From Neisseria dentiae (GTDB lineage: Bacteria; Pseudomonadota; Gammaproteobacteria; Burkholderiales; Neisseriaceae), in assembly GCF_024580525.1 (NCBI RefSeq), contig NZ_JANIKQ010000006.1, positions 1-64,000 of the forward strand: 64,000 bases of DNA, read 5' to 3'. Of this stretch, positions 51,490-63,234 are shown piece by piece. The stretch's first letter is position 1; the number at the start of each line of letters is the position of its first letter. The position numbers and the translations under genes are program-made. The notes beneath the pieces were generated by a model. The model saw only the letters and a program-made list of their open reading frames with translations. It did not search any database and was not told the origin of the DNA.

Positions 51490-53952
51490 TCAGACAGCCT
51501 CTTTTTTCAACAACCTTAACGCATTGGCCACCACCACCAGCGAGCTTAGGCTCATGCCCAGCGCGGCCACCCACGGGGTAACGTAACCGCACACGGCCAA
51601 AGGCACCACAATCAGATTGTAAACGCTGGCCCAAATCAGGTTTTGGCGGATAACCGAACGGGTGCGCCGCGCCTGCCGTATGGTTTTCGGCAACACGCGC
51701 ATATCTTCGTTCAGCAGTATCACATCGGCCCCTTCGCGGGCAACGTCGGCACCGCCCGACACGGCCACGGAAACGTCGGCCTGCGCCAGCACGGGGGCAT
51801 CGTTGATACCGTCGCCCACCATCAGCACTTTGCGCTGCTGCCGTTGCAGGGTTTCCACATAAGCCAGTTTGTCTTCGGGTGAGGCTTCCGCTCGGTAGCT
51901 GTCCAAACCCAAACCGCGGGCAAGGTTTTCTACGGCGGGGCTGCGGTCGCCGCTGAGCAGGTGCAGCCGTACACCCTGCGCTTTAAGCTCGGCCAGCATA
52001 TCGGCAATGCCTGCTTTGGTTTCGTCGGCCAGCAGAAAGGCCGTCTGAAAACCTTGTTGGTTGCCGAGGTAAACCAAACCGCCGCCGTGCTCGATCATGC
52101 CCGCTTCGGGCAGGTTGCCGGAAATGCCCGCTACGAAATCCGCCTTGCCCAACGCCCAGATTTGCGTTTCGCCGTTTACCGTGAGCCGTGCGCTCACGCC
52201 GCTGCCCACATGGTTGGCGCGCTGTTCGGCACAGATTTCATGCTGCCCTTCGGCGCCCGAACGTTCGGCATAATCCAGAATGGCTTTGGCCACGGGGTGT
52301 TCCGACTGGGCTTCCAGCACACCGGCAACGGCAGTGGCCAGGCGGCTGTTCAGACGGCCTAACGGGCGCGCCTCGATAACCGATAAAGTGCCCCGGGTTA
52401 AGGTGCCGGTTTTATCAAACACCACATCGTCAATCTGAGCCAGAGTTTCCAAACTGCCGCTGCCGCTGATCAAGATGCCGTCTGAAGCCAGCACGCCCGT
52501 GGAAGCGGCCAGCGCGGTGGGCGTAGCCAGCGAAAGCGCGCACGGGCAGGTAATCACCAAGAGCGACACGGTAATCCACAACGCCTGCATGGGGCCGGCG
52601 TATATCGTCCAACCCACGAAAACCGGCACGGCCAACAGCAGCAGGCGCGATAAAAAGAAAGCGGCGTATTTGTCGGCCAGTTCGGCCAAACGCGGTTTTT
52701 GCGCCAAAGCGCGGTCGAGCAGTTTCACGATGTGCGCCAACCGCGTGCCGCCGCCCACTTGGTCGGTGCGGATAACCAGCGGGCCGGACGTGTTGAGTGT
52801 ACCCGCCACCACCGCCGACCCCGCCTGTTTGGGCAGGGGCAGGCTCTCGCCGGTGAGCATGGCTTCGTTTACCTCGCTCTCGCCCGCCAGCACCGTGCCG
52901 TCCACCGGAATCACTTCGCCGGGATACACCGCCACCACGTCACCCGGGCGCAGCTGTACCACCGCCGCCTCTTCGGCCGTTTCGTTGTCGGGATAACCGC
53001 CCAGCTTGTGGCAGAACGCAGGCACCAGCTTCACCAGCCGCTCGGCCGCATCCCCCGCCTTGCGCCTTGCGATCTGCTCCATATAGCGGCCGCCGAGCAG
53101 AAAAAACACAAACATGGCAATCGATTCGAAATACATCCCCTGCCCCGCCCCGCTTAGCAGGCTGTACACGCCGGCCGAAAACGTCAGAATCAGCGCCACC
53201 GCCACCGGCGTATCCATGCCGGTGCGGCGGTTTTTGAGGTCGCGCCACATACCGCGGTAAAACGGCACCGCCGAATAAAGCATCGCCGGCAGCACCATTA
53301 AAAACGAACCCCAATGCAGCACGTTCAAATAAACCGGCTCGATTTCATTGCCATAAAGATATTCGGGCACGGCGAACATCATCGTCTGCATCATCGACAA
53401 ACCCGCCACCGCCAAACGTATCAGCGACTGCTTGCGTTCGGCCTGCACCTGCTCTTCCATTTTATGGGCATCGTAAGGCACGGCGCTGTAACCGCTTTTT
53501 TGAATGCGCAGCAGAATATCGGAAAGCAGCACGCGGCTGTTGTCCCACAACACGCGCACGCGGCGGGTGCTGTAATTCAAATCCGCCCGCAACACCCCCG
53601 CCGTGCGCAAAAGCTGCTGCTCGATCAGCCACACGCAGGCGGCGCAGGTAATGCCCTCCAGCATCAGCACCGCCTCGCGCTCTTCGCCCGAGCCCGCCTC
53701 CACAAAACCGGCCTGCACTTCCGGCAGGTCGTAAAGTTTCAGGCGGTCGAGAATTTCCTGCGGCGGCAGCGCCGCTTTTTCGGCATCGGCCGTGCGCTGT
53801 TTGTAGTAATTGCCCAGCCCCGCATCGATAATCCCCTGCGCCACGGCCTGACAGCCCGCACAACAGGTGTCGCGCGGTTCGTTTTCGTAAACCACGGTTA
53901 AAGAAATGTTGTCGGGCACATCCAGCCCGCAATGGAAGCATGTTTTTTTCAT
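51490..53952 (-). CDS. ccoI: P1B-type copper ATPase for cbb3 oxidase assembly
   Basis: 820 aa. N-terminal Cys-rich segment (CFHCG ... CCAGCQAV) typical of FixI/CcoI, heavy-metal domain GITCAACVW, eight membrane helices, TGES loop (AMLTGESLPLP), CPC metal motif at C469/C471 (ITCPCALSLATP), DKTGTLTRGT, and GDGINDAPVL. Exports Cu+ to the periplasm for CcoN maturation. MKKTCFHCGL at 53952 is the family start; the frame opens at 54081. Confidence 0.94.
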   Translation of the reverse strand: MKKTCFHCGLDVPDNISLTVVYENEPRDTCCAGCQAVAQGIIDAGLGNYYKQRTADAEKAALPPQEILDRLKLYDLPEVQAGFVEAGSGEEREAVLMLEGITCAACVWLIEQQLLRTAGVLRADLNYSTRRVRVLWDNSRVLLSDILLRIQKSGYSAVPYDAHKMEEQVQAERKQSLIRLAVAGLSMMQTMMFAVPEYLYGNEIEPVYLNVLHWGSFLMVLPAMLYSAVPFYRGMWRDLKNRRTGMDTPVAVALILTFSAGVYSLLSGAGQGMYFESIAMFVFFLLGGRYMEQIARRKAGDAAERLVKLVPAFCHKLGGYPDNETAEEAAVVQLRPGDVVAVYPGEVIPVDGTVLAGESEVNEAMLTGESLPLPKQAGSAVVAGTLNTSGPLVIRTDQVGGGTRLAHIVKLLDRALAQKPRLAELADKYAAFFLSRLLLLAVPVFVGWTIYAGPMQALWITVSLLVITCPCALSLATPTALAASTGVLASDGILISGSGSLETLAQIDDVVFDKTGTLTRGTLSVIEARPLGRLNSRLATAVAGVLEAQSEHPVAKAILDYAERSGAEGQHEICAEQRANHVGSGVSARLTVNGETQIWALGKADFVAGISGNLPEAGMIEHGGGLVYLGNQQGFQTAFLLADETKAGIADMLAELKAQGVRLHLLSGDRSPAVENLARGLGLDSYRAEASPEDKLAYVETLQRQQRKVLMVGDGINDAPVLAQADVSVAVSGGADVAREGADVILLNEDMRVLPKTIRQARRTRSVIRQNLIWASVYNLIVVPLAVCGYVTPWVAALGMSLSSLVVVANALRLLKKEAV

Positions 53953-54278
53953 AGGCCGGAATTGTACGCGCAGCGCTTGGCGCGGGCAACGACGCACCGC
54001 CCTTTCAGACGGCCTCGGGTTTTCCGCCGCCCGCCGCATGTTTTGTTCCCATCTCCAGGCCAACAACGTTATCGATTCCAAACCCTTGATTACATAAATT
54101 TACAACACTATTCCTTTTTAAAAATAATTTAATGTTATAAAAGTTGACAGAAAATTTTTAAAATTCCAAAATATAATACATCAAACAAAGTATAAATAAA
54201 TTTTCAAGTCTTTTTATTTCAATTAATGGAATTAACAAACAAATACGCAATAAAACGTTTCTTTACTCGGAGATACCC

Positions 54279-54428
54279 ATGATTGACCGCCTGATGCCCA
54301 TTTTCGCCGTTATCGGTGTGCTGTCCATGCTCGGCTACACCGGCTTGGCGGCTTGGGCCGTTTACAGCAGCCTGTTTCCAAACAAGAAAAAAACCACCCA
54401 AACACACACGCAACACACCGCGGTTTAA
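54279..54428 (+). CDS. 49-aa single-pass membrane protein, divergent from ccoI
   Basis: MIDRLMPIFAVIGVLSMLGY start, one transmembrane helix (about 6-30), then a basic, Thr/His-rich tail (PNKKKTTQTHTQHTAV). CGGAG lies 8 nt before the ATG. Not CcoS by sequence; not recognised. Location beside ccoI suggests a respiratory or copper role, which is only inference. The stretch 53953-54278 upstream is very AT-rich; it has TTGACA at 54144 and TATAAT at 54172, but their 22-bp spacing is too wide for a normal promoter. Confidence 0.6.
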   Translation: MIDRLMPIFAVIGVLSMLGYTGLAAWAVYSSLFPNKKKTTQTHTQHTAV

Positions 54429-54529
54429 ACGGCAACACACGGGCGGATAAAAAAACAGCCGTCAGGCATACCCGCTCCGCGCATAACGGCTGCGCTGCCG
54501 CACTGCCCCGCCTGATTTCAAAACAGGCC

Positions 54530-56395
<1,866 letters not shown>

Positions 56396-56418
56396 CGCAG
56401 CCTGCCGTTAAAACCGAA

Positions 56419-56445
56419 AGCACCCTGTTCAGGGTGCTTTTTTGT
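56419..56445 (+). terminator. pyrG terminator
   Basis: AGCACCCTG-TTC-AGGGTGCT stem followed by TTTTT, 24 bp after the stop. Confidence 0.85.
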
Positions 56446-56499
56446 TGCCGCAATATGCCAACCTTTGCCAAATTCATGTCGGTATTTTTAAAACCTCTG

Positions 56500-56578
56500 C
56501 GTCATGCTCGGGCTTGGCCCGGGCATCTCTTTGTTAAAAAAGAACTGGCCGATACTCGGGGCAAGCCCGAATATGACG
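56500..56578. repeat. family C paired palindrome, copy 9
   Basis: GTCATGCTCGGG-type unit and its inverted partner ending CCCGAATATGACG, bounding a spacer of about 35 nt. Several substitutions, but the CGTCAT / ATGACG ends are kept. Confidence 0.7.
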
Positions 56579-56624
56579 GTATTCAAGCATTTCAGACGGC
56601 CTGGGCAGCTTGCAAAGCCCCCGT

Positions 56625-57245
56625 CTAACTTTCCTGCTCCCACGAACGGTTGCGTTTGAGCAAAATCCTAACCGCACCGTCGTTGCCCGGGCGCGGTTCG
56701 GCATAAGCCAGCACGTCGGGGTGGGCCATCAGCCAGCGACGCACCAGATTTTTCAGCACAGGTTTGTAGCCCGAAGAACCCAAACCGCTGCCGTGGACGA
56801 TTTCGCCGCACACGCCGCGTTTTTTGGTGAACTCGATAAACTCGTTCAACACCTGCTGCGCTTCTTCCTGCGTGTAGCCGTGCAGGTCCACATCGGCCAC
56901 CACAGGCCAATGGCCGCTCTGCAAACGGCGGATGTCGTTTTTGCCCTGCCCGTTTTTGCTGAAGGTGGCGGGCGGTTCGTCGGTTCCGCCGTCGCCCACA
57001 TAAAAATAATCTTCCGCCGCTAAGGCCTCCGCTTGGGTTTGGCGCGGTTTGATCGGTGATACGTCGCGCGGCGGCGCGTAGCGGTTGCTGTTTTTCAACG
57101 GGGTAACGCCGGCCATTTCTTTGGCGAAATCCACCTGTTGCGCCGCCTGTTTGCGTGCCGCCTCTTCAGCTTGTGCCTTCGCCTCGGCGGCCTGTTTGGC
57201 CTGTTTGCCCAATGTTTTTAAAACGGATTGGAAATCTTTGTTCAT
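56625..57245 (-). CDS. Smr-domain protein
   Basis: 206 aa. N-terminal coiled-coil rich in Lys/Ala/Glu (residues 8-40), disordered middle, and a C-terminal Smr domain: VADVDLHGYTQEEAQQVL and CGEIVHGSGLGSSGYKPVLKNLVRRWL. The usual HGKG motif reads HGSG. Family members are nucleases; E. coli SmrB cleaves mRNA at collided ribosomes, and this length and architecture resemble it (inference). Confidence 0.85.
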   Translation of the reverse strand: MNKDFQSVLKTLGKQAKQAAEAKAQAEEAARKQAAQQVDFAKEMAGVTPLKNSNRYAPPRDVSPIKPRQTQAEALAAEDYFYVGDGGTDEPPATFSKNGQGKNDIRRLQSGHWPVVADVDLHGYTQEEAQQVLNEFIEFTKKRGVCGEIVHGSGLGSSGYKPVLKNLVRRWLMAHPDVLAYAEPRPGNDGAVRILLKRNRSWEQES

Positions 57246-57349
57246 GCTTGTTGCTTTCTATGATCGTTTTTTCAGACGGCCTCAATAAGATTGCGTTTTT
57301 TAATATCGATACGCCTTGAGGCCGTCTGAAAACATTTTATACCGCGCCC

Positions 57350-57426
57350 TAAGGCGTGTCGTTGATAGCTTGTGAAGCAGATTTTAACCAAAAATACCGC
57401 CGCAATGCCTTCGACAACACGCCCTA
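57350..57426. mobile_element. family B-related short element, copy 3 (77 bp)
   Basis: Ends TA-AGGCGTGTCGTTGA and TTCGACAACACGCCC-TA. The core TTTTAACCAAAAATACCGCCGC matches one end of the longer family B copies, so it looks like an internally deleted derivative. Confidence 0.65.
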
Positions 57427-58152
57427 ACGCAGGCGGCGCACATCATCAATAACATTTGTGCCGAAACACTCGCTTGCAATCATTCCGGCAATTTCGGCGG
57501 CGGTGGCTTCGGGGCTGCTTAAGCCGCCTTCTGATTTCAGGTCGAGAAAACGCTGCACCATCGGAAAATCCGCCTGATGCGCGCGGCGGATTTCGCCCTG
57601 CATGGCGGTATCGACCACGCCCGGGGCGATGGATGCGATTTTCACGCGCGGATGTTGTTCGGCGGCGATGCAGCGGGCGTGGTGGTCGAGCGCGGCTTTG
57701 GCAGCGCCGTACACGCTCCAACCCGGATAGGCGTTGCGCCCCGCCCCGCTTCCGATATGAACGATTTTCAACACCGCCCCTTCGGGCTTGCAGGCAATCA
57801 GGTGGTTGGCCAGCAGCATGGGCGCGGTAATGTTCAGCGGCACGGCGGCGGCGATTTCTGTTGCCTGCTGCCGCCCCGCCACGGCATTGGGGGCTACGGC
57901 GGCGGCATTGTTGATTAAGATGATTTCGCCGGCATCCGCAACAAACCGCTCTAAGGCACCGCCCGCCAGCCAATCCGAAAGGGCGGTGCTGTCGCCCAAA
58001 TCAATCTGCTGCTGCACCAGTTTTTCAGACGGCATCAGGCGCACCTGCCGCCGCGCCAAGCCCAGCACGCTGCAACCGGCCTGCAAATAATGTCCGGCCA
58101 ACGCTTTGCCCAAGCCGCTGCTGTGGCCGGTGATGATGATTTTGGTGTTCAT
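57424..58152 (-). CDS. SDR-family NAD(P)-dependent oxidoreductase (sepiapterin reductase-like)
   Basis: 242 aa. Cofactor motif TGHSSGLGKALA at residue 8, NNAA motif near 82, and catalytic Ser-Tyr-Lys with YGAAKAALDHHARC near 150. The TGHSSGLG variant is typical of YueD/sepiapterin reductase-like short-chain dehydrogenases. Substrate unknown. The stop overlaps the end of the family B-related element, so the element may supply the last codons. Confidence 0.87.
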   Translation of the reverse strand: MNTKIIITGHSSGLGKALAGHYLQAGCSVLGLARRQVRLMPSEKLVQQQIDLGDSTALSDWLAGGALERFVADAGEIILINNAAAVAPNAVAGRQQATEIAAAVPLNITAPMLLANHLIACKPEGAVLKIVHIGSGAGRNAYPGWSVYGAAKAALDHHARCIAAEQHPRVKIASIAPGVVDTAMQGEIRRAHQADFPMVQRFLDLKSEGGLSSPEATAAEIAGMIASECFGTNVIDDVRRLR

Positions 58153-58312
58153 AACACGACTGCCCGTGGTGTGGAAAAGCGTATTTTAACGCCCGGCAGG
58201 CGGTTTTGCCGAGGCCGTCTGAAAACGGGGCGCGGTATCCAAGCAAAGTGTTTTGCGGTATATTGAATGCCTTTTCCGGCAAACTGTTTCAAAAACATAT
58301 TAAGGAACTGCA

Positions 58313-58723
58313 ATGTTTAAACGCCCTGAAGAATTGATTGTGGCCGTGTTGGCGGCTTTGTGGGTGGTGCTCACCTACCTGATTGCCAATTATTTCGGCG
58401 CGCCTGCGCAAACCAAGCTGCTGATTTCTGCGTTAACGCTGATTTGCGTAACCGTGTGCTTCGTGCTGTGGCAGCGCAACCTGAGCCGCACGGTTTGGCC
58501 GTTTTTCCCAGGCTTGCTGGTGGCCTGCTGGTGGCCGTATCTCGATTGGGTGGCGGTGCGCGATATTCTGGTGCCGGGCGCGGAATCTTCGGCCATCGTT
58601 ATCAGCAAACCTTGGTATGCGGGCTGGACTTTTAAAATCATCATCGCCATCGTGCCCGTGGTGCTGGGCTATGCGGTGAAATGGAAGCTGCACAACAAGC
58701 AGAAACACAAAGCGATTGATTAA
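58313..58723 (+). CDS. conserved membrane protein of unknown function
   Basis: 136 aa. Four hydrophobic segments (about 9-27, 35-52, 60-75, 107-124), a loop containing DILVPGAESSAIVISKPWYAG, and a basic C-terminus. AAGGAACTGCA precedes the start. I do not recognise the family. Confidence 0.75.
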   Translation: MFKRPEELIVAVLAALWVVLTYLIANYFGAPAQTKLLISALTLICVTVCFVLWQRNLSRTVWPFFPGLLVACWWPYLDWVAVRDILVPGAESSAIVISKPWYAGWTFKIIIAIVPVVLGYAVKWKLHNKQKHKAID

Positions 58724-58750
58724 CACGCGCAGAATATCCGGTTAACGCAA

Positions 58751-58780
58751 AGGCCGTCTGAAAAAGTTTTCAGACGGCCT
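58751..58780. terminator. bidirectional DUS-pair terminator
   Basis: AGGCCGTCTGAAAA / TTTTCAGACGGCCT between two convergent genes. Confidence 0.8.
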
Positions 58781-58801
58781 GTGTTTATTAAAACGGCACG
58801 G

Positions 58802-59872
58802 TTACTTGTGGTTGTAAAACCAGCTTTTGAAATACACGTCCGCACCTTCGCGCAGCAGCACCAGCGTTACCGCCGCCAGCGGCAGGCCGACGAGCATGCC
58901 CACGAAACCCATCAGCTGCCCGAACGCCATCAATGAGAAAATCACCCAAAAAGGCGAAAGGCCGATGCGGTCGCCGACGATTTTCGGCGTGATGAAAAAA
59001 CTCTCTAAAAACTGGCCGACGGCAAACACCGCCCACACCGTCAGCAGCCCCTGCCACGAGCCGAACTGCAACAGCGCGGCAACAGAAGCGAGCAGCAGGC
59101 CGGTAAATGCGCCCAAATACGGCACAAACACCAAAATGCCGGCAATCATGCCGATGGCAAAGCCCGAATCCAACCCCACCAGCATCAGGCCGACGCCGTA
59201 AACCAAGCCCATAATCAGCATCACCATCAACTGCCCGCGCAGAAACTCGCCCAACACCTTATCCATATTGCCGCTGATGCGGACATAGCTGTCGAGAAAA
59301 CGGCGCGGCACCAGCGCACGCACGCCGTGCGACCAGCGCTGCCAGTCGAGCAGAAAGTAATACAGCAGAAACGGCAGCAGCAGCAGGTTGGAAAGCCCCG
59401 CCGCCACATTGCCGCCCTGTTGCAGCAATGTAGGCGCGGCCTTGCGCAGCGCATTGCTCAATTCGCCGGTGTGCGACTGCAACCAGGCGGTAACGCTCTG
59501 CGTATCGATTTCCACCCGCTCGCCCGCAAAACGGCTCACCCACGGCAAAAGCTTGTTTTGAATAAAATTCACAATTTGCGGCAGGCGCTCGACCAAATTA
59601 TTAAACTGGTTAACCAGCATCGGCACGATAATCAGCATCAGTGCGAAAATCACCGCCAGCGACAAGATCATCACCACCATCGCGGCCAACCCGCGCTTCA
59701 TACCCTTGTCGCGCAGCTTTTCCACCAACGGGTTCAGAATATAGGCCAGCACCGCCGCCACGATAAACGGCGTGAGGATATTGCCCAGCGCGTAAACCAA
59801 CCAGATAAAAACGGCTGTCACGGCCGCAGCAATCAGCCACGGCTTGCCGCCGCGAGTTTTTTTGCGATACAT
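58802..59872 (-). CDS. AI-2E family transporter (PerM/YdiK-like)
   Basis: 356 aa. Seven to eight membrane helices; conserved VLAYILNPLVEKL, a long extracytoplasmic region with LLPWVSRFAGERVEID, and the C-terminal signature IGLVYGVGLMLVGLDSGFAIGMIAGILVFVPYLGAF with FFITPKIVGDRIGLSP. Family members transport small molecules such as AI-2 or act as Na+/H+ antiporters. Divergent from purM. Confidence 0.9.
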   Translation of the reverse strand: MYRKKTRGGKPWLIAAAVTAVFIWLVYALGNILTPFIVAAVLAYILNPLVEKLRDKGMKRGLAAMVVMILSLAVIFALMLIIVPMLVNQFNNLVERLPQIVNFIQNKLLPWVSRFAGERVEIDTQSVTAWLQSHTGELSNALRKAAPTLLQQGGNVAAGLSNLLLLPFLLYYFLLDWQRWSHGVRALVPRRFLDSYVRISGNMDKVLGEFLRGQLMVMLIMGLVYGVGLMLVGLDSGFAIGMIAGILVFVPYLGAFTGLLLASVAALLQFGSWQGLLTVWAVFAVGQFLESFFITPKIVGDRIGLSPFWVIFSLMAFGQLMGFVGMLVGLPLAAVTLVLLREGADVYFKSWFYNHK

Positions 59873-60012
59873 AAAAAAACGATTCGTTAACAGTTTTCAG
59901 ACGGCCTCAAGCATATCATATTTGGCTTTTCAGGCCGCTTGAAAATGCTTAAGCGGCACAAAATCGGGTAAAATAGCCGCATTTTCCCAACCCTGAATAA
60001 GAAAGCCCCTCC

Positions 60013-61050
60013 ATGAGCAACACTTCCCTGAGCTACCGCGACGCAGGTGTCGATATTGATGCCGGCGACCAACTGGTCGAAAACATCAAACCCTTTGCCA
60101 AACGCACCATGCGCCCCGAAGTGTTGGGGGATTTGGGCGGTTTCGGCGCGCTGGTGGAAATCGGCAAAAAATACCGCAACCCCGTTTTGGTTTCCGGCAC
60201 CGACGGCGTGGGCACCAAGCTGAAGCTGGCATTTGATTGGGACAAACACGACACCGTCGGCATCGACCTCGTGGCCATGAGCGTGAACGACATTCTGGTA
60301 CAAGGTGCCGAACCGCTGTTTTTCCTCGATTATTTCGCTTGCGGCAAACTCGATGTGGCGCGCGCCACCGATGTCATCAAAGGCATCGCGCAAGGCTGCG
60401 AAGAATCGGGCTGCGCCTTAATCGGCGGCGAAACCGCCGAAATGCCGGGCATGTACCCCGAAGGAGAATACGATTTGGCCGGCTTCGCGGTGGGCGTGGT
60501 GGAAAAAGACCAAGTGATTAACGGCCGCAGCATTGCCGAGGGCGACGTGGTGCTGGGTTTGGCCAGCAACGGCGCGCACTCCAACGGCTATTCGTTAATC
60601 CGCAAAATCATCGAGCGCGACCAACCCGATTTGGATGCCGAATTCGACAACGGCAAAACCCTGCGCCAAGCCATCATCGCCCCCACCCGCCTGTATGTGA
60701 AACCGATTTTGGCCGCGCTGCAACAATTCACCATCAAAGGCATGGCGCACATCACCGGCGGCGGTATCACCGAAAACGTGCCGCGCATTCTGCCGGAAAA
60801 CACCGTCGCCCAAATCGATGCGGGCGCATGGCAGATGCCCAAGCTCTTTCAATGGCTGCAACAGGCGGGCAATGTGGAAACACAGGAAATGTACCGCACT
60901 TTCAACTGTGGTATCGGCATGGTGGTGGTGGTAGCCGCCGAAGACGCCGACGCGGTGCAGGCTTTTTTGGCCGGACAAGGCGAAACCGTTTACCGCTTGG
61001 GCGAAATCCGCAGCCGCAACGGCGGCGAGCACCAAACGCAGGTTGCCTGA
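60013..61050 (+). CDS. purM: phosphoribosylformylglycinamidine cyclo-ligase (AIR synthetase)
   Basis: 345 aa. Fifth step of purine synthesis. [22 protein letters not shown] at the N-terminus, [16 protein letters not shown] (ATP site), [21 protein letters not shown] and [15 protein letters not shown] are all PurM signatures. Terminates at a hairpin at 61088-61112. A weak TGCTTA-N17-TAAAAT promoter lies just upstream (59946-59974). Confidence 0.97.
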   Translation: MSNTSLSYRDAGVDIDAGDQLVENIKPFAKRTMRPEVLGDLGGFGALVEIGKKYRNPVLVSGTDGVGTKLKLAFDWDKHDTVGIDLVAMSVNDILVQGAEPLFFLDYFACGKLDVARATDVIKGIAQGCEESGCALIGGETAEMPGMYPEGEYDLAGFAVGVVEKDQVINGRSIAEGDVVLGLASNGAHSNGYSLIRKIIERDQPDLDAEFDNGKTLRQAIIAPTRLYVKPILAALQQFTIKGMAHITGGGITENVPRILPENTVAQIDAGAWQMPKLFQWLQQAGNVETQEMYRTFNCGIGMVVVVAAEDADAVQAFLAGQGETVYRLGEIRSRNGGEHQTQVA

Positions 61051-61087
61051 ACACAGCTTCAGGCCGTCTGAACGCCCTTTAAACATA

Positions 61088-61112
61088 GCTGCCCGCAATT
61101 TTTGCGGGCATT
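61088..61112 (+). terminator. purM terminator
   Basis: GCCCGCAA-TTT-TTGCGGGC stem followed by ATTTAT. Confidence 0.75.
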
Positions 61113-61128
61113 TATCCGACCAAACGTT

Positions 61129-61365
61129 ATGAATATTATTGAAAAACAAGCGCTGAAATTTTTGCTGAAACACACGCAGCCGGAACACCAACAAGAAATG
61201 GAACGGTTCGCCGTTACCCATTGGGCGGAATACCGCGCCGGAAAAACCAACTTCAAACAAGTGAAACAGCTGGCCAAACAGGCCCGCCCCATGCTCAAAC
61301 CCGAAAGCGTGGCGGACATCACCGAGTTTGCAAAAAAATGGGCGCAGCGGCTGGATTTAAAATAG
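61129..61365 (+). CDS. small conserved hypothetical protein
   Basis: 78 aa. MNIIEKQALKFLLKHTQPEH start; entirely soluble, helical and basic, with no cysteine. I do not recognise the family. ATG 61129 is chosen because the upstream in-frame ATG (61102) lies inside the purM terminator hairpin. Confidence 0.6.
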   Translation: MNIIEKQALKFLLKHTQPEHQQEMERFAVTHWAEYRAGKTNFKQVKQLAKQARPMLKPESVADITEFAKKWAQRLDLK

Positions 61366-61410
61366 CCTTTTGTTTAAAAACAGAAATCTGATTTTTCCGC
61401 CAACCCGAAA

Positions 61411-61578
61411 CAGGCCGTCTGAAATGCTTAACACCGTCATTTCCGCGTAGGCGGGAATCCAGAGGTAAACATTGAAGTATTGATTAAACAAACACTTGTA
61501 TGCCAAGCACCTGGATTCCCGCCTACGCGGGAATGACGGGAATCATTTTTAGGTGGTGTTGAATTTTGCAAAGGTCTC
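61411..61578. repeat. dRS3-core element, copy 3 (left end missing)
   Basis: DUS, then dRS3 units at 61439-61458 (one mismatch) and 61515-61534 (exact), ending TTTTGCAAAGGTCTC at 61578. The GAGACC left end present in the related copy at 34055 is absent. Nothing else is visible in 61366-61697. Confidence 0.75.
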
Positions 61579-61697
61579 GGCCTTTTACATTTTCCAACCC
61601 TTAATGCTAAGATACGCCGCATAACAAAACGGCATGATATTCCTGCCAACGTCTTTACTCGCAACCTTTTTTCCCAAACTCCAAGAAAAGGCTGCGT

Positions 61698-63230
61698 ATG
61701 TCTGCACAAGAAAATCCCCCGAAACGCCCGAATTATTTTTTATGGACTTCGCTGCTGGTCGGTCTGATGGCCGTTACCGCAGTGGTTAACCCTACCCTGC
61801 TCACCGGCACCATCGCTGCGGTAAGCAAGTTTTTCTACCTGAAATTCGACTGGCTGATTATGTGGCTGCCGCTCGCGGCCTTCGGCGTGGGGCTGACGGT
61901 GGCGCTTTCGCCGCGCTTCGGCAATATCCGTTTGGGCGGCAAAGACGCCCGCCCCAAATATTCGTTTCTCTCGTGGATGAACATGCTGTTTACCGCCGGC
62001 ATCGGCGTGGGCATCGTGTTTTTCGGCCCCATCGAAGCCTTGTGGCACTATTTCCATTCGCCCATCGGCGTTCAGGCGGCGGGGCTGACGGAATATCAGA
62101 AAGTGGAAAACGCCATGAGTCTGGCGCTGCACGTTTGGGGTATTCCGGCGTGGTCGCTGTATATGATTGCGGGTTTGGTGATGGCGTATTTCACCTATCA
62201 GCATAAAACCGAATGCACGCCTGCGGCGCCGCTGCAATATGCGTTCAGCCGCAAAAAATGGGCGAAGCCGCTGGGTATCATCGTTACCGGCATGGCGATT
62301 TTGTCGATTGCGATGTCGGTTTCCTCTTCGATTGCGATGGCTTCTGTGCAGATTGCTTCGGGCCTGAAAATCATCACCGGTTTTTCGTTCGATACTATAG
62401 CTTGGAAAGCGGTGGTATTAGCAGCCTTGGCCGCGCTCTACACCGCCGGTGCGGTGCTGCCGATTAACAAAGGCATGAAATTTTTGGGCGACTGGACGAT
62501 TTATTTCTCGGTGTTGCTGCTGCTGTTTGTATTCGCCGTCGGCCCCACGCATTACTTTTTGAGCACGATAGCGGTGTCGGTGGGCAATATCCTCACCAAA
62601 ACGGTACACCATTCGTTTGAACTTTATATGTTCCACAACCGCGACTGGGTGGTGTGGTATCCGATGGCTTATTGGGTGTGGTGGGTAACGTGGGCGCCGT
62701 TTGTGGGCGTGTTTCTCGCCAAAATTTCCAAAGGCCGCACGCTGCGCGAATTTGTGTTTGCTTCGGTTATGGTGCCCTCGGGCTTTATCGTGATCTGGTT
62801 TTCGGTGTTCTCCGGCTTCAGCCTGCTCGACACGGTGGAAGGCACGGGGCGTTTGGCCGAAATCGCCAACAAGGGCGATTATGAAGGCACGTTCTATTAT
62901 TTGCTCAATATGCTGCCGCTGTCGGGGGTTACCAAACCGCTGACCATCGTGCTGTTTCTCGGCTTTATCGTTACCACCGTTACCAGCGCGGCGATTTCGC
63001 TGGGCATCATGACGAGCAACGACGGCCGCAGCGAAAACAAATTCCGCGCGGTGGTGTGGTGCGTGTTTATGACTTTAATCAGCTATGCGGTGATTTTTAC
63101 CGGCAAAATGGAAGGCATCAAAGCCGTAGGCTCGTTTTCGGGTTTTCCGTTTGTGTTCGTGATGTATTTGTGGTTTGCCGCGCTGTGGCGGCAGCTCAAC
63201 CGCGACGTGCCGCGCGTGAGAAAGGAATAG
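61698..63230 (+). CDS. BCCT-family transporter
   Basis: 510 aa. Twelve membrane helices; glycine-rich segment FTAGIGVGIVFFGPIEALWHY and the aromatic box near WVVWYPMAYWVWWVTWAPFVGVFLAKISKGRTLREF identify the betaine/choline/carnitine transporter family. Substrate not predictable; the segment after the glycines differs from the usual MFWGVAEP. Followed after 4 bp by a 42-codon membrane ORF. Confidence 0.92.
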   Translation: MSAQENPPKRPNYFLWTSLLVGLMAVTAVVNPTLLTGTIAAVSKFFYLKFDWLIMWLPLAAFGVGLTVALSPRFGNIRLGGKDARPKYSFLSWMNMLFTAGIGVGIVFFGPIEALWHYFHSPIGVQAAGLTEYQKVENAMSLALHVWGIPAWSLYMIAGLVMAYFTYQHKTECTPAAPLQYAFSRKKWAKPLGIIVTGMAILSIAMSVSSSIAMASVQIASGLKIITGFSFDTIAWKAVVLAALAALYTAGAVLPINKGMKFLGDWTIYFSVLLLLFVFAVGPTHYFLSTIAVSVGNILTKTVHHSFELYMFHNRDWVVWYPMAYWVWWVTWAPFVGVFLAKISKGRTLREFVFASVMVPSGFIVIWFSVFSGFSLLDTVEGTGRLAEIANKGDYEGTFYYLLNMLPLSGVTKPLTIVLFLGFIVTTVTSAAISLGIMTSNDGRSENKFRAVVWCVFMTLISYAVIFTGKMEGIKAVGSFSGFPFVFVMYLWFAALWRQLNRDVPRVRKE

Positions 63231-63234
63231 GCAG

